This document shows, in pieces, positions 16,481-24,638 of a stretch of DNA of 64,000 nucleotides. Made by a program: the position numbers and the translations under genes. Every line of letters begins with the position of its first letter. Positions within the stretch are counted from its first letter, which is position 1. The stretch covers positions 1 through 64,000 of the forward strand of contig NZ_BMNK01000003.1 of NCBI RefSeq assembly GCF_014646515.1. Direction: 5' to 3'. The notes beneath the pieces are model-generated. The model was not told the DNA's origin, searched no databases, and saw only the letters and a list, made by a program, of their open reading frames with translations. The stretch comes from Nonomuraea glycinis. Lineage in GTDB: Bacteria > Actinomycetota > Actinomycetes > Streptosporangiales > Streptosporangiaceae.

Positions 16481-16650
16481 TGTTGTGCGCCGATCGACCG
16501 ATGTGCCATGACCTGCGGGATTTCTAGCTTGTGACGGTACGACCCCTGCCCCCGCTAGGGGACGGGTCCTCGTTCAACCGGGGAAATCCCCGATGTCTCA
16601 TGGCCCCTCTCGGCGACACGCTGGGCAGGCGCCCCAAATGATCGGAGTAC

Positions 16651-17274
16651 ATGCTCATGTCGCACGCTGTCCTGGAATTTCTCCAGCAGGTGATGTCGTC
16701 GCCATGGCTGTATCTGGCGCTGTTCGGGCTCGCGCTGCTCGACGGGTTCTTTCCCATCGTGCCTGCGGAGACCTCCGTGATCACCGCCGGGGTGTTCGCG
16801 GCGACCGGGCAGACGAACCTCGCCCTGGTGATCGTGGTGGCGGCGCTGGGCGCGTTCGCCGGTGACCACATCTCCTACCTGCTCGGATACAAGGCCGGTG
16901 GCCGGATCCGGCGGCGCAAGGCGTTCGTGTGGGCGCGGGACACGCTCGCCGAGCGTGGCGGGCTGGTCCTGGTCGTGGCCCGCTACATCCCCGGCGGGCG
17001 GACCGCGACCACGCTCACCATGGGCGCCGTCCGCCATCCGCTGCGCTCGTTCACCTTCTTCGACGCGATCGCGGCCGTCTCCTGGGGCGTCTACTCCGGC
17101 CTGATCGGGTTCTTCGGCGGGATGGCGTTCGAGCGGGACCCGATCAAGGGCCTGCTGTTCGGGCTCGGCATCGCGCTGGGCGTCACCGCGATCGTCGAGG
17201 TGGTCCGGTGGGTCAGGAAGCGACGCGCCACCAACGCTTCTCCCCAGCGCCTCTCCGTGGACACGTCCGTTTGA
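16651..17274 (+). CDS. DedA family membrane protein (SNARE-associated/VTT domain)
   Basis: Integral membrane protein of 207 residues of the DedA/VTT family. Members are flippase-like proteins that help recycle undecaprenyl phosphate or maintain membrane potential. The family core is visible: FPIVPAETSVITAGVFAATG, GAFAGDHISYLLGYKAGG, the basic signature ARYIPGGRTATTLTMGAV (with the conserved Arg and Pro-Gly-Gly), and a C-terminal helix followed by a basic tail. The ATG at 16651 (MLMSHAV) has a GGAG SD; the ATG at 16657 is an alternative. It is followed after 37 nt by a DMT-type transporter gene on the same strand. Confidence 0.85.
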   Translation: MLMSHAVLEFLQQVMSSPWLYLALFGLALLDGFFPIVPAETSVITAGVFAATGQTNLALVIVVAALGAFAGDHISYLLGYKAGGRIRRRKAFVWARDTLAERGGLVLVVARYIPGGRTATTLTMGAVRHPLRSFTFFDAIAAVSWGVYSGLIGFFGGMAFERDPIKGLLFGLGIALGVTAIVEVVRWVRKRRATNASPQRLSVDTSV

Positions 17275-17311
17275 TCCCGCTCAGTGAACATCCAGTTAGA
17301 AAGGAGTCGGC

Positions 17312-18115
17312 ATGATCGTGCTGGCCGCTGCTGTCGCCCTGATCGGATCGCTGTTCTTCGCGCTCGGCGCCGCTCTGCAGCAGTTCGAGGCGTTCGGCAC
17401 GGCCAAGCCGGGTCTGCTGGCCCTGCTGCGCAGGCCGCGCTGGCTGTTCGGCGGACTGTCCATCCTGGTGGGCGGCGGCCTGCACATCGTGGCGCTGGGC
17501 CTCGGCCCGCTGACCGTCGTGCAACCGATGGGCGTGGCCAGCCTGCTGTTCGCGCTGCCGATCGCCGCCACGCTGCACGGCCGCAAGCCCGCCCGGCGCG
17601 AGCTGGCGGCGGCGGGCGTGGTCGCGGCCGGGCTGATCGGGCTGGTGCTGCTGGTCCCGGAGTCGGCGGGCACCACCCACCTGGCCCCGCAGGGGGTGCT
17701 CACGCTGCTCGGCGTGGCCGGGATCGCGGCGGTGCTGCTGTGGGCGGGCTCGAGGGCGGCCTCCCCGACCGGCCGCGCCGCCCTGCTGGCCACCAGCTCG
17801 GGCGTGCTGTACGGCGCCACCGCCACGCTCGTCCGGGCGCTGGTGGACGGCGGCTGGAACTGGTGGTACCTCCTGGCGCTGCCCGTTCCGGCGGTGCTGG
17901 CGCTGATGATGCTGCAGCGCGCCTACGCCGTCGGCCACTTCGGCGTCTCCTTCGCCTCCCTGCAGATCGCCGACCCGCTCACCGCGGTGGCCTTCGGCGC
18001 CCTGCTGCTCGGTGAGCCGCTGCCCACCGGCGTACTGCCGATCGCGGCGGCGGCGCTCACCGCGGCGGGCACCTTCGCCCTGGCGCGCAGCAGTCCGCTG
18101 GAGGCGCGGCTCTGA
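17312..18115 (+). CDS. DMT superfamily (EamA-like) transporter
   Basis: Membrane protein of 267 residues with about nine to ten helices, made of two half-repeats as in drug/metabolite transporters. Recognisable are GPLTVVQPMGVASLLFALPIAA in the first half and SFASLQIADPLTAVAFGALLLGEPLP in the second, the typical EamA end-of-repeat pattern with a conserved GE near the end. The substrate is unknown. An AGAAAGGAG SD precedes the ATG. It is 37 nt downstream of dedA, so probably in the same transcript. It is followed by a short tandem repeat and then a GT4 gene. Confidence 0.8.
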   Translation: MIVLAAAVALIGSLFFALGAALQQFEAFGTAKPGLLALLRRPRWLFGGLSILVGGGLHIVALGLGPLTVVQPMGVASLLFALPIAATLHGRKPARRELAAAGVVAAGLIGLVLLVPESAGTTHLAPQGVLTLLGVAGIAAVLLWAGSRAASPTGRAALLATSSGVLYGATATLVRALVDGGWNWWYLLALPVPAVLALMMLQRAYAVGHFGVSFASLQIADPLTAVAFGALLLGEPLPTGVLPIAAAALTAAGTFALARSSPLEARL

Positions 18116-18119
18116 CCGT

Positions 18120-18175
18120 GACCTGATCCCACCGACCTGATCCCACCGACCTGATCTCACCGACCCGATCTCACC
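18120..18175. repeat. four tandem copies of a 14-bp repeat
   Basis: Units of GACCTGATCCCACC run at 18120-18133, 18134-18147, 18148-18161 and 18162-18175. The first two are identical, the third differs at one base and the fourth at two. The array starts 4 nt after the DMT transporter stop and ends 52 nt before the glycosyltransferase start. It may be simple slippage-derived sequence or a multi-site regulatory element. Confidence 0.8.
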
Positions 18176-18227
18176 GCTCCGGCCCTCCCCAGCCGGGGTT
18201 CCCCTCTCGACAATGGAGTCACCGATC

Positions 18228-19439
18228 ATGGCCATGCCCATGCACACCCTTGAGAAGACCACGGCACTCGCCCCCGCTCCCACCCGCCCCCGGCGGATCC
18301 TGATCTCCAGCGACACCTACCCACCCGACGTGAACGGCGCCGCCTACTTCACCCACAGACTCGCCACCGGCCTGGCCGCACGCGGCAACGAGGTGCACGT
18401 GGTCTGCCAGTCGGAGCTCGGCCCGGCCGGCGCCGACGTGGTCGACGGCGTGGTCGTGCACCGGCTGCGCTCGGCGCCGCTGCTGGTCCACCCGACCATG
18501 CGGGTCACCGTCCCCACCCGGCTGGACCGGCTCATGGACGCCATCGACCCGGACGTGCTGCACACCCAGGGCCACTTCGTCGTCGGCAGGTCCGCCATCG
18601 CCGCCGCCCGGCGCCGCGGCGTGCCGGTCGTGGCCACCAACCACTTCATGCCCGACAACCTCTTCCAGTTCGCCCACATCCCGGCCGGGCTGCGGGAGAA
18701 GGCGGGCCGGCTGGCCTGGCGCGACTTCGGCCGCGTCTACGGCAAGGCCGACCACATCACCACGCCCACGCCGCTCGCCGCCGAGCTGCTCACCGCCCAG
18801 GGCTTCGGCCACGAGGTGGAGCCGGTCTCCTGCGGCATCGACCTGGCCCGATTCCACCCGCACGCCGAGCCGAAGGCCTGGGCCCGCAGGCGGTTCGGGC
18901 TGCCCGACCGTCCCACCGTGCTGTTCGTCGGCCGTCTGGACGAGGAGAAGCGGCTCGACGAGATCGTGCGGGCGCTGCCGTACGTGCTGAACGAGACCGA
19001 CGCGCAGGTGGCGTTCGTCGGCAAGGGCAACCAGCGCGGTGAGCTGGAGAAGCTGGCCAGGCGGATCGGGGTGGACGAGCGGACGTTCTTCCTCGGGTTC
19101 GTGCCCGACGAGAGCATGCCGCAGGCGTTCGCCGCCGCCGACGTGTTCGCCATGCCGGGCGTCGCCGAGCTGCAGAGCATCGCGACACTGGAGGCGATGG
19201 CCAGCGGGTTGCCCGTGGTCGCCGCCGACGCCATGGCGCTGCCGCACCTGGTCGACGGCAATGGCTACCTGTTCCAGCCGGGCGAGGTGACGGCGCTGGC
19301 CGGGCACCTGACGCGCATCCTCACCGACGACGCCCTGCGCGAGCGCTTCGGCCGGGTCAGCCGAGAGATCGCCCTCACCCACGACCACCAGACCTCCCTC
19401 GCCCGGTTCGAGCAGATCTACGATGAGGTGGCACGATGA
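18228..19439 (+). CDS. GT4 family glycosyltransferase (mannosyltransferase-like)
   Basis: Cytosolic GT-B glycosyltransferase of about 403 residues. The N-terminal acceptor domain begins with ISSDTYPPDVNGAAYFTHRLA, which resembles GDP-mannose-dependent MgtA/PimB-type enzymes. The C-terminal nucleotide-sugar domain has VLFVGRLDEEKRLDEIVRALP, FFLGFVPDESMPQAFAAADVF and the family motif VAELQSIATLEAMASGLPVVA (the EX7E region). It probably transfers a hexose, perhaps mannose, to a membrane lipid. I chose the ATG at 18228 because a GGAG SD lies 9 nt before it; the ATG at 18213 has none. Its stop overlaps the ATG of the DUF998 gene by 4 nt. Confidence 0.85.
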   Translation: MAMPMHTLEKTTALAPAPTRPRRILISSDTYPPDVNGAAYFTHRLATGLAARGNEVHVVCQSELGPAGADVVDGVVVHRLRSAPLLVHPTMRVTVPTRLDRLMDAIDPDVLHTQGHFVVGRSAIAAARRRGVPVVATNHFMPDNLFQFAHIPAGLREKAGRLAWRDFGRVYGKADHITTPTPLAAELLTAQGFGHEVEPVSCGIDLARFHPHAEPKAWARRRFGLPDRPTVLFVGRLDEEKRLDEIVRALPYVLNETDAQVAFVGKGNQRGELEKLARRIGVDERTFFLGFVPDESMPQAFAAADVFAMPGVAELQSIATLEAMASGLPVVAADAMALPHLVDGNGYLFQPGEVTALAGHLTRILTDDALRERFGRVSREIALTHDHQTSLARFEQIYDEVAR

Positions 19440-20092
19440 AGGCGACGGGTACCGCGACCCTGGCCGGGGTGCTGGTCGCCCTCCTGGCCTTCGCCTACGC
19501 GGAATTCACGCTGCCTGCCCAGCCACTGATCAGCCACTACGTGCTGGTCCCCGGCGGGCTGCTCCCGGTGGTGATCGGCATGCTGGCTCTCGCGACAGCC
19601 TGCCTGTCACTGGCGTACGGCCTCGCGATCAGCGACCCGGGGCCCACCGCGGCCGCCAGGGTGCTGCTGCTGGCCGCGGCCGGCGGTCTGATGCTGAGCG
19701 CGGTGTTCCCGACGGACGCCTCCGTGATCAAGTCGATGTCCGGGGAGATTCACCGCTGGGCGGCGGCCGTCGTCTTCACCACCCTGCCCGTCGCCGGCTG
19801 GAGCCTGGCCCGTGGGCGGGCGAGGCTGCCCCGCTGGAACGCGGTCAAGGCGCTGAGCGTGACCTCCGCGCTGGCGCTGGGCGTCTACCTGGCCGCGCAT
19901 CCGGCCTCCTTCACCTCGCCATGGATCGGCGGCGAGTCCTACTACGGTCTGCTCGAACGCGCGCTGGTGCTGGCCGAGATCGGGCTGATCGCCGCCATGA
20001 CCCTGGCCTTCAGGCAGCGCCAGGTCACCGCCGTGCCCCTCGCCGGCACCGGCGCCGACGCCCCGGCCCGCGACGAACGCCTGGCCGCCTGA
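19436..20092 (+). CDS. DUF998 family membrane protein
   Basis: Membrane protein of 218 residues with six hydrophobic helices and the DUF998 pattern: a first helix, a short loop with YVLVPGG, VFPTD after helix 3-4, HRWAAAVVFTTLPVAGW and a final helix. Function is unknown for the family. The 4-nt ATGA overlap with the GT4 gene implies translational coupling, so it may act with the glycosyltransferase in lipid glycosylation or membrane maintenance. The C-terminal tail (about 190-218) is Ala/Asp-rich and cytosolic or extracytosolic. Confidence 0.75.
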   Translation: MKATGTATLAGVLVALLAFAYAEFTLPAQPLISHYVLVPGGLLPVVIGMLALATACLSLAYGLAISDPGPTAAARVLLLAAAGGLMLSAVFPTDASVIKSMSGEIHRWAAAVVFTTLPVAGWSLARGRARLPRWNAVKALSVTSALALGVYLAAHPASFTSPWIGGESYYGLLERALVLAEIGLIAAMTLAFRQRQVTAVPLAGTGADAPARDERLAA

Positions 20093-20145
20093 GAGGTGGG
20101 CATGCTTCGTCGCCGGTCGAAAGGATGCCGCCCTAGCGTGAGCCC

Positions 20146-21036
20146 ATGCTCATCACCCGTCACGCCGAAGCCCGCGCGCTGCTCGCGGACCCCCGTTACG
20201 TTCCGCCGCCGGTGCGGCAGGACGGCGAGCCCGGAACGCTCGCCTGGCTGCGCTCGCAGGTGTCGCGGTTCAGTCATGGGGAGGTCCACGCCGAGCGGCG
20301 ACGGCTGCTGACCGCCTGCCTGGCGACGCTCGACGCGGACGCGCTGCGTTCGGCGGCCGGATCGCTGACGCTGGAGCGGGCGGGAGACTGGCGGGACGTG
20401 CCCACCGAGGTGCTCGGCGCCGCGCTCGGCTTCGCGGACACCGGCCGCCTGGCGCGGGCGGTACGGACCGCCGCGACGGGCTACCTGTCCGGCGTGGAGA
20501 GTGCCGAGGCGGACGCCGCGGTCACCGAGCTGACCCGGCTGGCCGGCGGGGCCACCCCCGAGAGCGTCGCCCGGATCACCCTGCTCCTCCAGGCACACGC
20601 CGCCACCGAGGACCTCATCGCCACCGCACTCACCCACGTCCCTGGCGACGCCGCGCACGCGAAGCCCGACATGACCCCGCTCGCATACGCGACAACCGGC
20701 GCACCCGCACACGCGAACCCCGACGCGACCGCGCTCGCAGACGCCGCCCCTGGTGGGGAGGTGGACGGGCTGGTGTACGAGACGCTTCGGCATGATCCGC
20801 CGGTGAAGGTCACGCGCAGGGTCGATCGGCAGACCGGTGCGGAGGTGGTGGTCGATCTGGTGGCGGCCAACCGTGATCCTGACGTGTTCGGCGATCCTGG
20901 CCGATTCGACGCCTCGCGGGGTGAGACGCCGCACCTGACGTTCGGGGCGGGCGTGCGGCCCTGTCCCGCCTCCCGGCACGGGCTCGCCCTGGCGGTGGGC
21001 GTGCTGGAGGCGCTGCTGGGCACGGTGGACGAATGA
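20146..21036 (+). CDS. unusually short cytochrome P450-like protein
   Basis: P450-like protein of 296 residues, about 100 short of a normal bacterial P450. Visible elements are HAERRRLL (C-helix type), LLLQAHAATEDLIATAL (I-helix, with THR-Glu-Asp instead of the AGxxT core), ETLRHDPP (ExxR of the K-helix) and FGAGVRPCPASRHG with the heme-ligating Cys. The N-terminal beta region and A-helix are missing. Between the I- and K-helices there is a degenerate two-unit repeat (HAKPDMTPLA, HANPDATALA). A TAGCGT -10 ends 6 nt before the ATG, so the transcript is probably leaderless. It overlaps the PEP-mutase-like gene by 4 nt. It may be functional or degenerate; the substrate is unknown. Confidence 0.7.
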   Translation: MLITRHAEARALLADPRYVPPPVRQDGEPGTLAWLRSQVSRFSHGEVHAERRRLLTACLATLDADALRSAAGSLTLERAGDWRDVPTEVLGAALGFADTGRLARAVRTAATGYLSGVESAEADAAVTELTRLAGGATPESVARITLLLQAHAATEDLIATALTHVPGDAAHAKPDMTPLAYATTGAPAHANPDATALADAAPGGEVDGLVYETLRHDPPVKVTRRVDRQTGAEVVVDLVAANRDPDVFGDPGRFDASRGETPHLTFGAGVRPCPASRHGLALAVGVLEALLGTVDE

Positions 21037-21785
21037 GCGAGAACTTCCGCGAGCTGCACCGGCCGGGCGACCCCCTGCTGCTGCCCAACGCCTGGGACTA
21101 CGGCTCGGCGGCGCTGCTCGCCCGGCAGGGGTTCGCCGCCATCGGCACGACCAGCCTGGGCGTGTCCGCCGTGCACGGCAAGCCCGACGCGGGCGGCGCG
21201 ACCAAGGCCGAGACGGTGACCCTCGCCAGGACGCTCATGAGTCTCGGCGTGCTGGTGAGCGTGGACGTCGAAGGCGGCTTCAGCGACGACCCCGAGCGGG
21301 TGTCGGAGCTGGTCGCGATGCTCGCCGGGCTCGGGGTCGCAGGCGTCAACCTGGAGGACGGCCGGGCCGACGGCACGCTGCGCCCGATCGAGACCCATCA
21401 GGCGATCATCGAGGCGGCCACGGGGCACGGCGTGTTCGTGAACGCCAGGACCGACACCCGCTGGCTGGGCACCGGCGACACGCTGGAACGGGTGCGCGCC
21501 TACGGGCACGCGGACGGCGTCTTCGTCCCCGCCATGAGCGACCTGGGCGAGATCGCGCGGCTGGTGGAGAGCACGCCGCTGCCGGTGAACATCCTCTACC
21601 AGCCGGGCGGCCCGAGCCTGGCCGAGCTCGCCGGGGTCGGCGTGGCCAGGGTGAGCACCGGCTCGCTGCTCTATCGGGCGAGCCTGCGGGGCGCCCTGGC
21701 GGAGTTGCGGGCCGTACAGGGAGGGCCGGAGCCCGGGCTGCCCAGCTACGCGGACATCACTGCGATGCTGCCTGAACCACAATAA
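21033..21785 (+). CDS. isocitrate lyase / phosphoenolpyruvate mutase superfamily protein
   Basis: Cytosolic TIM-barrel enzyme of 250 residues from the ICL/PEP-mutase family, which makes or breaks C-C or C-P bonds next to a carboxylate. Characteristic parts are the N-terminal LPNAWDYGSAALLARQGFAAIGTTS, the metal-binding VSVDVEGGFSDD, VNLEDG and FVNARTDT, and a VFVPAMSD loop. The catalytic KKCGH/KRCGH loop of true isocitrate lyases is absent, so the reaction is probably that of an oxaloacetate-hydrolase or 2-methylisocitrate-lyase-like subgroup, not provable here. It is translationally coupled to the short P450-like gene by a 4-nt overlap, which suggests a joint function. Confidence 0.8.
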   Translation: MSENFRELHRPGDPLLLPNAWDYGSAALLARQGFAAIGTTSLGVSAVHGKPDAGGATKAETVTLARTLMSLGVLVSVDVEGGFSDDPERVSELVAMLAGLGVAGVNLEDGRADGTLRPIETHQAIIEAATGHGVFVNARTDTRWLGTGDTLERVRAYGHADGVFVPAMSDLGEIARLVESTPLPVNILYQPGGPSLAELAGVGVARVSTGSLLYRASLRGALAELRAVQGGPEPGLPSYADITAMLPEPQ

Positions 21786-21792
21786 TCGGAGC

Positions 21793-24603
21793 ATGCGCTT
21801 CGACATCCTTGGGCCGACCGAGGTGCGCGACGACGGCGGAGCGCCGGTGGCGCTCGGTGGTCCACGGGTGCGTGCGCTGCTCGCGCTGCTGGCCCTGGAG
21901 AGCGGGCGGATCGTCGACGCCGAGCGGCTCGTCGACCTCCTGTACGGGACGCGGCCTCCCGGCGGTGTCGCCAACGCGCTGCAGTCGCAGGTGTCGAGGC
22001 TGCGCCGGGCGCTGGGACGCGACCGGGTGGAGTTCCACCCCTCGGGTTACCGGCTGGTGGCCGACCCGCTCGACGTGGACGCGCACCGCTTCGAGCGCCT
22101 GGCCGCCGAGGGCGGTCAGGCGCTGGCCGGGGGCGATCCCCACCGCGCGGCGGCGCTGCTGCGCGAGGGGCTGGAGCTGTGGCGGGGCGCGCCGCTCGCC
22201 GACGCCCCGCACGCGGAGGCGGCCGCCGCCCGGCTGGCGGAGCTGCGGCTGGCCGCCATCGAGGATCGCGTCCAGGCCGAGCTGGAGCTGGGCCGCCACC
22301 GCGAGCTGGTGGCCGAGCTGACCCAGCTCACCGCCGCCCACCCGCTGCGCGAGCGGCCGCGCGCCCAGCTCATGCGCGCCCTGTACGGCAGCGGCCGCCA
22401 GGCCGAGGCGCTGGCCGCCTTCGACGAAGGGCGGCGCATCCTGGACGAGGAACTCGGCGTCGAGCCAGGCACGGAGCTCACCGCCGTCCACCTCGCGGTA
22501 CTACGAGCCGATCCGTCCCTGGGTACGCCGGGCGGGAGTGCGGTCAGGCAGGGTGTTCGTGCTCAGCTGACCAGCTTTGTCGGTAGAGCGGAGGAGTTGC
22601 GGCAGGTTCGTGCCGAATTGGCGGGGGCCAGGCTGGTCACGCTGATCGGGCCCGGGGGCGCGGGGAAGACTCGGCTGGCCGTCGAGGCCGCCGGGCGGAT
22701 CGAGGGGGATGTCTGCGTCGTGCAGCTCGCGCCTGTCGCCGACGGGGCCGAGGTGCCGTTGGCCGTGCTGGCCGGGCTCGAGATCCGCGACCGTACGCAC
22801 GCCAGGGACCTGCCGGCCGTCGAGCCGACGGCTCGGCTGGTGACCGCGCTCGCCGACCGCGAGCTGCTGCTGGTGCTGGACAACTGCGAGCACCTGATCG
22901 AGGCGGCCGCGGCCCTGGCCGACACGCTGCTGGCCGCCTGCCCCGCCCTGCGCGTGCTGGCGACCAGCCGCGAGGCGCTCGGCATCACCGGCGAGTGCAT
23001 CCTGCCCGTCGCACCGTTGCGGGTGCCGCCGCGGGACGCCGCCGACCCGCTCGCCTACGCCGCCGCCCGGCTGTTCGCCGACCGGGCCGCCGCGGTGCGG
23101 CAGGCGTTCGAGGTCAATGCGGAGAACGCGGCCCAGGTGATCCAGATCTGCCGGGCGCTCGACGGGCTGCCGCTGGCCATCGAGCTGGCGGCGGCCAGGC
23201 TGCGGGCGCTGTCGCTGTCGGAGGTGGCGGCCCGGCTGGACGACCGGTTCAGGCTGCTGACGCGCGGTAGCCGTACGGCGCTGCCCAGGCACCAGACGTT
23301 ACGCGCGGTGGTCGCGTGGAGCTGGGACCTGCTGGACGACGGCGAGCAGACGCTGGCCAGGCGCCTGACGGTGTTCGCGGGCGGCGCGACCCCGCGCGCG
23401 GCCGAGCGGGTATGCGGGCTGCCCGAGGACGTGCTGTTCTCGCTCGCGGAGAAGTCGCTGGTCGAGGTGGTCGACGGCCGCTACCGGATGCTGCGGACGA
23501 TCCGCGCGTTCTGCGCCGAGCAGCTCGCGGCGGCCGGCGAGGCGGAGTCGATCCAACACGCGCACGCCGCCTACTACCTGGACCTGGTGAACACCGCCGA
23601 CCCGCACCTGCGCACCGCCGAGCAGCTCGACTGGCTGACCCGCCTGGACAAGGAGAGCGACGACCTCACCGCGGCCGTGCGCTGGGCCATCGAGTCGGGC
23701 CCGAGTGAGCTGGCCCTGCGGCTGGTCGCGCTCTCCGCCTGCTACTGGTGGATGCGCGGCCACCGCGCCGTCAGCGCCCACCTGGCCACCGACCTGCTGG
23801 CGCGCCTCGGCGACAGGGTGCCGGCCGAGCTGAACGAGGAGTACGTGATGTGCGTGCTCGTCGCGGTGTGGTCCGGCGACGTCGGCGAGGAGCTCGCGGC
23901 CCGCCTGAACCGGCTGCGCGGGTTGCTGCCTGATCAGTACATGCCGCCACGGCTGGAGTTCCTGTCGATTCTGCTGCCCATGTTCACCGGGCCTCCCTCC
24001 GGCTACGACCTGTTGAGCGAGGACAGCCACGCGATCATCGAGCAACTGCCGCCCTGGTCGAGGGCGCTCACGCACTGCGGCTCGGGATTCATTCTCCAGA
24101 TGGCGGGCAGGCCGGAGGAGGCCAGGGCCGCGTTCGAGCGGTCGCTGGCCGCCTTCAGGCGGCTCGGTGAGCGCTGGGGGACCATGCTCGCCCTGTCGGG
24201 GCTCGGCGATCTCGCCTTCGACCAGGGCGACTACGCCTCCTCCTCCGCGATGGCCGACGAGGCGCTGAAGCTGTCGCGGGAGCTGGGCGCGATGGCCGAC
24301 GTCGCGGAGAACCTGTGCCGCCGGGCCGACGCCGTCGCCCGTACCGGCGACCCGGCCGGCGCGCTGGAGGACTACCGGCTGGCGGCACGGCTGTCGCGCC
24401 GCATCGACTCACGCGACACCCTCGCCAGGGCGCACTGCGGACTCGGCGAGCTGGCGCTGGCGCAGGGTGACCTCGGTACGGCGCGCCGCCTGCTGGAGCA
24501 GGCCCGCGCCGAGTGCCCCGACCAGTGGTACAGCGCCGGTGACCTCGCCGACCGCATCGCGGCAGGGCTGGCCCGCCTGGGAGAGCCGGTCAGCGAGCGG
24601 TAG
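21793..24603 (+). CDS. SARP family regulator with BTAD, NB-ARC and TPR domains (AfsR/DnrI-type)
   Basis: Large transcriptional regulator of 936 residues. The N-terminal OmpR-type winged helix (about 1-90, MRFDILGPTEVRDDGG and GGVANALQSQVSRLRRALG) is followed by a BTAD domain (about 95-240, DAHRFERLAAEGGQAL). Then comes an NB-ARC/ATPase module with Walker A GPGGAGKTRLA (about 286-296) and Walker B LLLVLDNCEH (about 357-366), and a C-terminal TPR-like region (about 580-936). SARP proteins usually activate antibiotic or secondary-metabolite genes. No biosynthetic cluster is next to it, so the targets are unknown; the coupled P450/PEP-mutase pair upstream and the exporter downstream are the nearest candidates. 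Confidence 0.9.
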   Translation: MRFDILGPTEVRDDGGAPVALGGPRVRALLALLALESGRIVDAERLVDLLYGTRPPGGVANALQSQVSRLRRALGRDRVEFHPSGYRLVADPLDVDAHRFERLAAEGGQALAGGDPHRAAALLREGLELWRGAPLADAPHAEAAAARLAELRLAAIEDRVQAELELGRHRELVAELTQLTAAHPLRERPRAQLMRALYGSGRQAEALAAFDEGRRILDEELGVEPGTELTAVHLAVLRADPSLGTPGGSAVRQGVRAQLTSFVGRAEELRQVRAELAGARLVTLIGPGGAGKTRLAVEAAGRIEGDVCVVQLAPVADGAEVPLAVLAGLEIRDRTHARDLPAVEPTARLVTALADRELLLVLDNCEHLIEAAAALADTLLAACPALRVLATSREALGITGECILPVAPLRVPPRDAADPLAYAAARLFADRAAAVRQAFEVNAENAAQVIQICRALDGLPLAIELAAARLRALSLSEVAARLDDRFRLLTRGSRTALPRHQTLRAVVAWSWDLLDDGEQTLARRLTVFAGGATPRAAERVCGLPEDVLFSLAEKSLVEVVDGRYRMLRTIRAFCAEQLAAAGEAESIQHAHAAYYLDLVNTADPHLRTAEQLDWLTRLDKESDDLTAAVRWAIESGPSELALRLVALSACYWWMRGHRAVSAHLATDLLARLGDRVPAELNEEYVMCVLVAVWSGDVGEELAARLNRLRGLLPDQYMPPRLEFLSILLPMFTGPPSGYDLLSEDSHAIIEQLPPWSRALTHCGSGFILQMAGRPEEARAAFERSLAAFRRLGERWGTMLALSGLGDLAFDQGDYASSSAMADEALKLSRELGAMADVAENLCRRADAVARTGDPAGALEDYRLAARLSRRIDSRDTLARAHCGLGELALAQGDLGTARRLLEQARAECPDQWYSAGDLADRIAAGLARLGEPVSER

Positions 24604-24638
24604 GAGTCCGGTCAGCGGCGGCCTCGACGGTGGACGGC

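Noticed and set aside
16264..16509. 82-residue N-terminal extension of the histidine kinase
   Set aside because: The extension is Arg/Pro-rich, has no conserved feature and covers the two dyad sites; the GTG at 16263 gives the normal kinase N-terminus.
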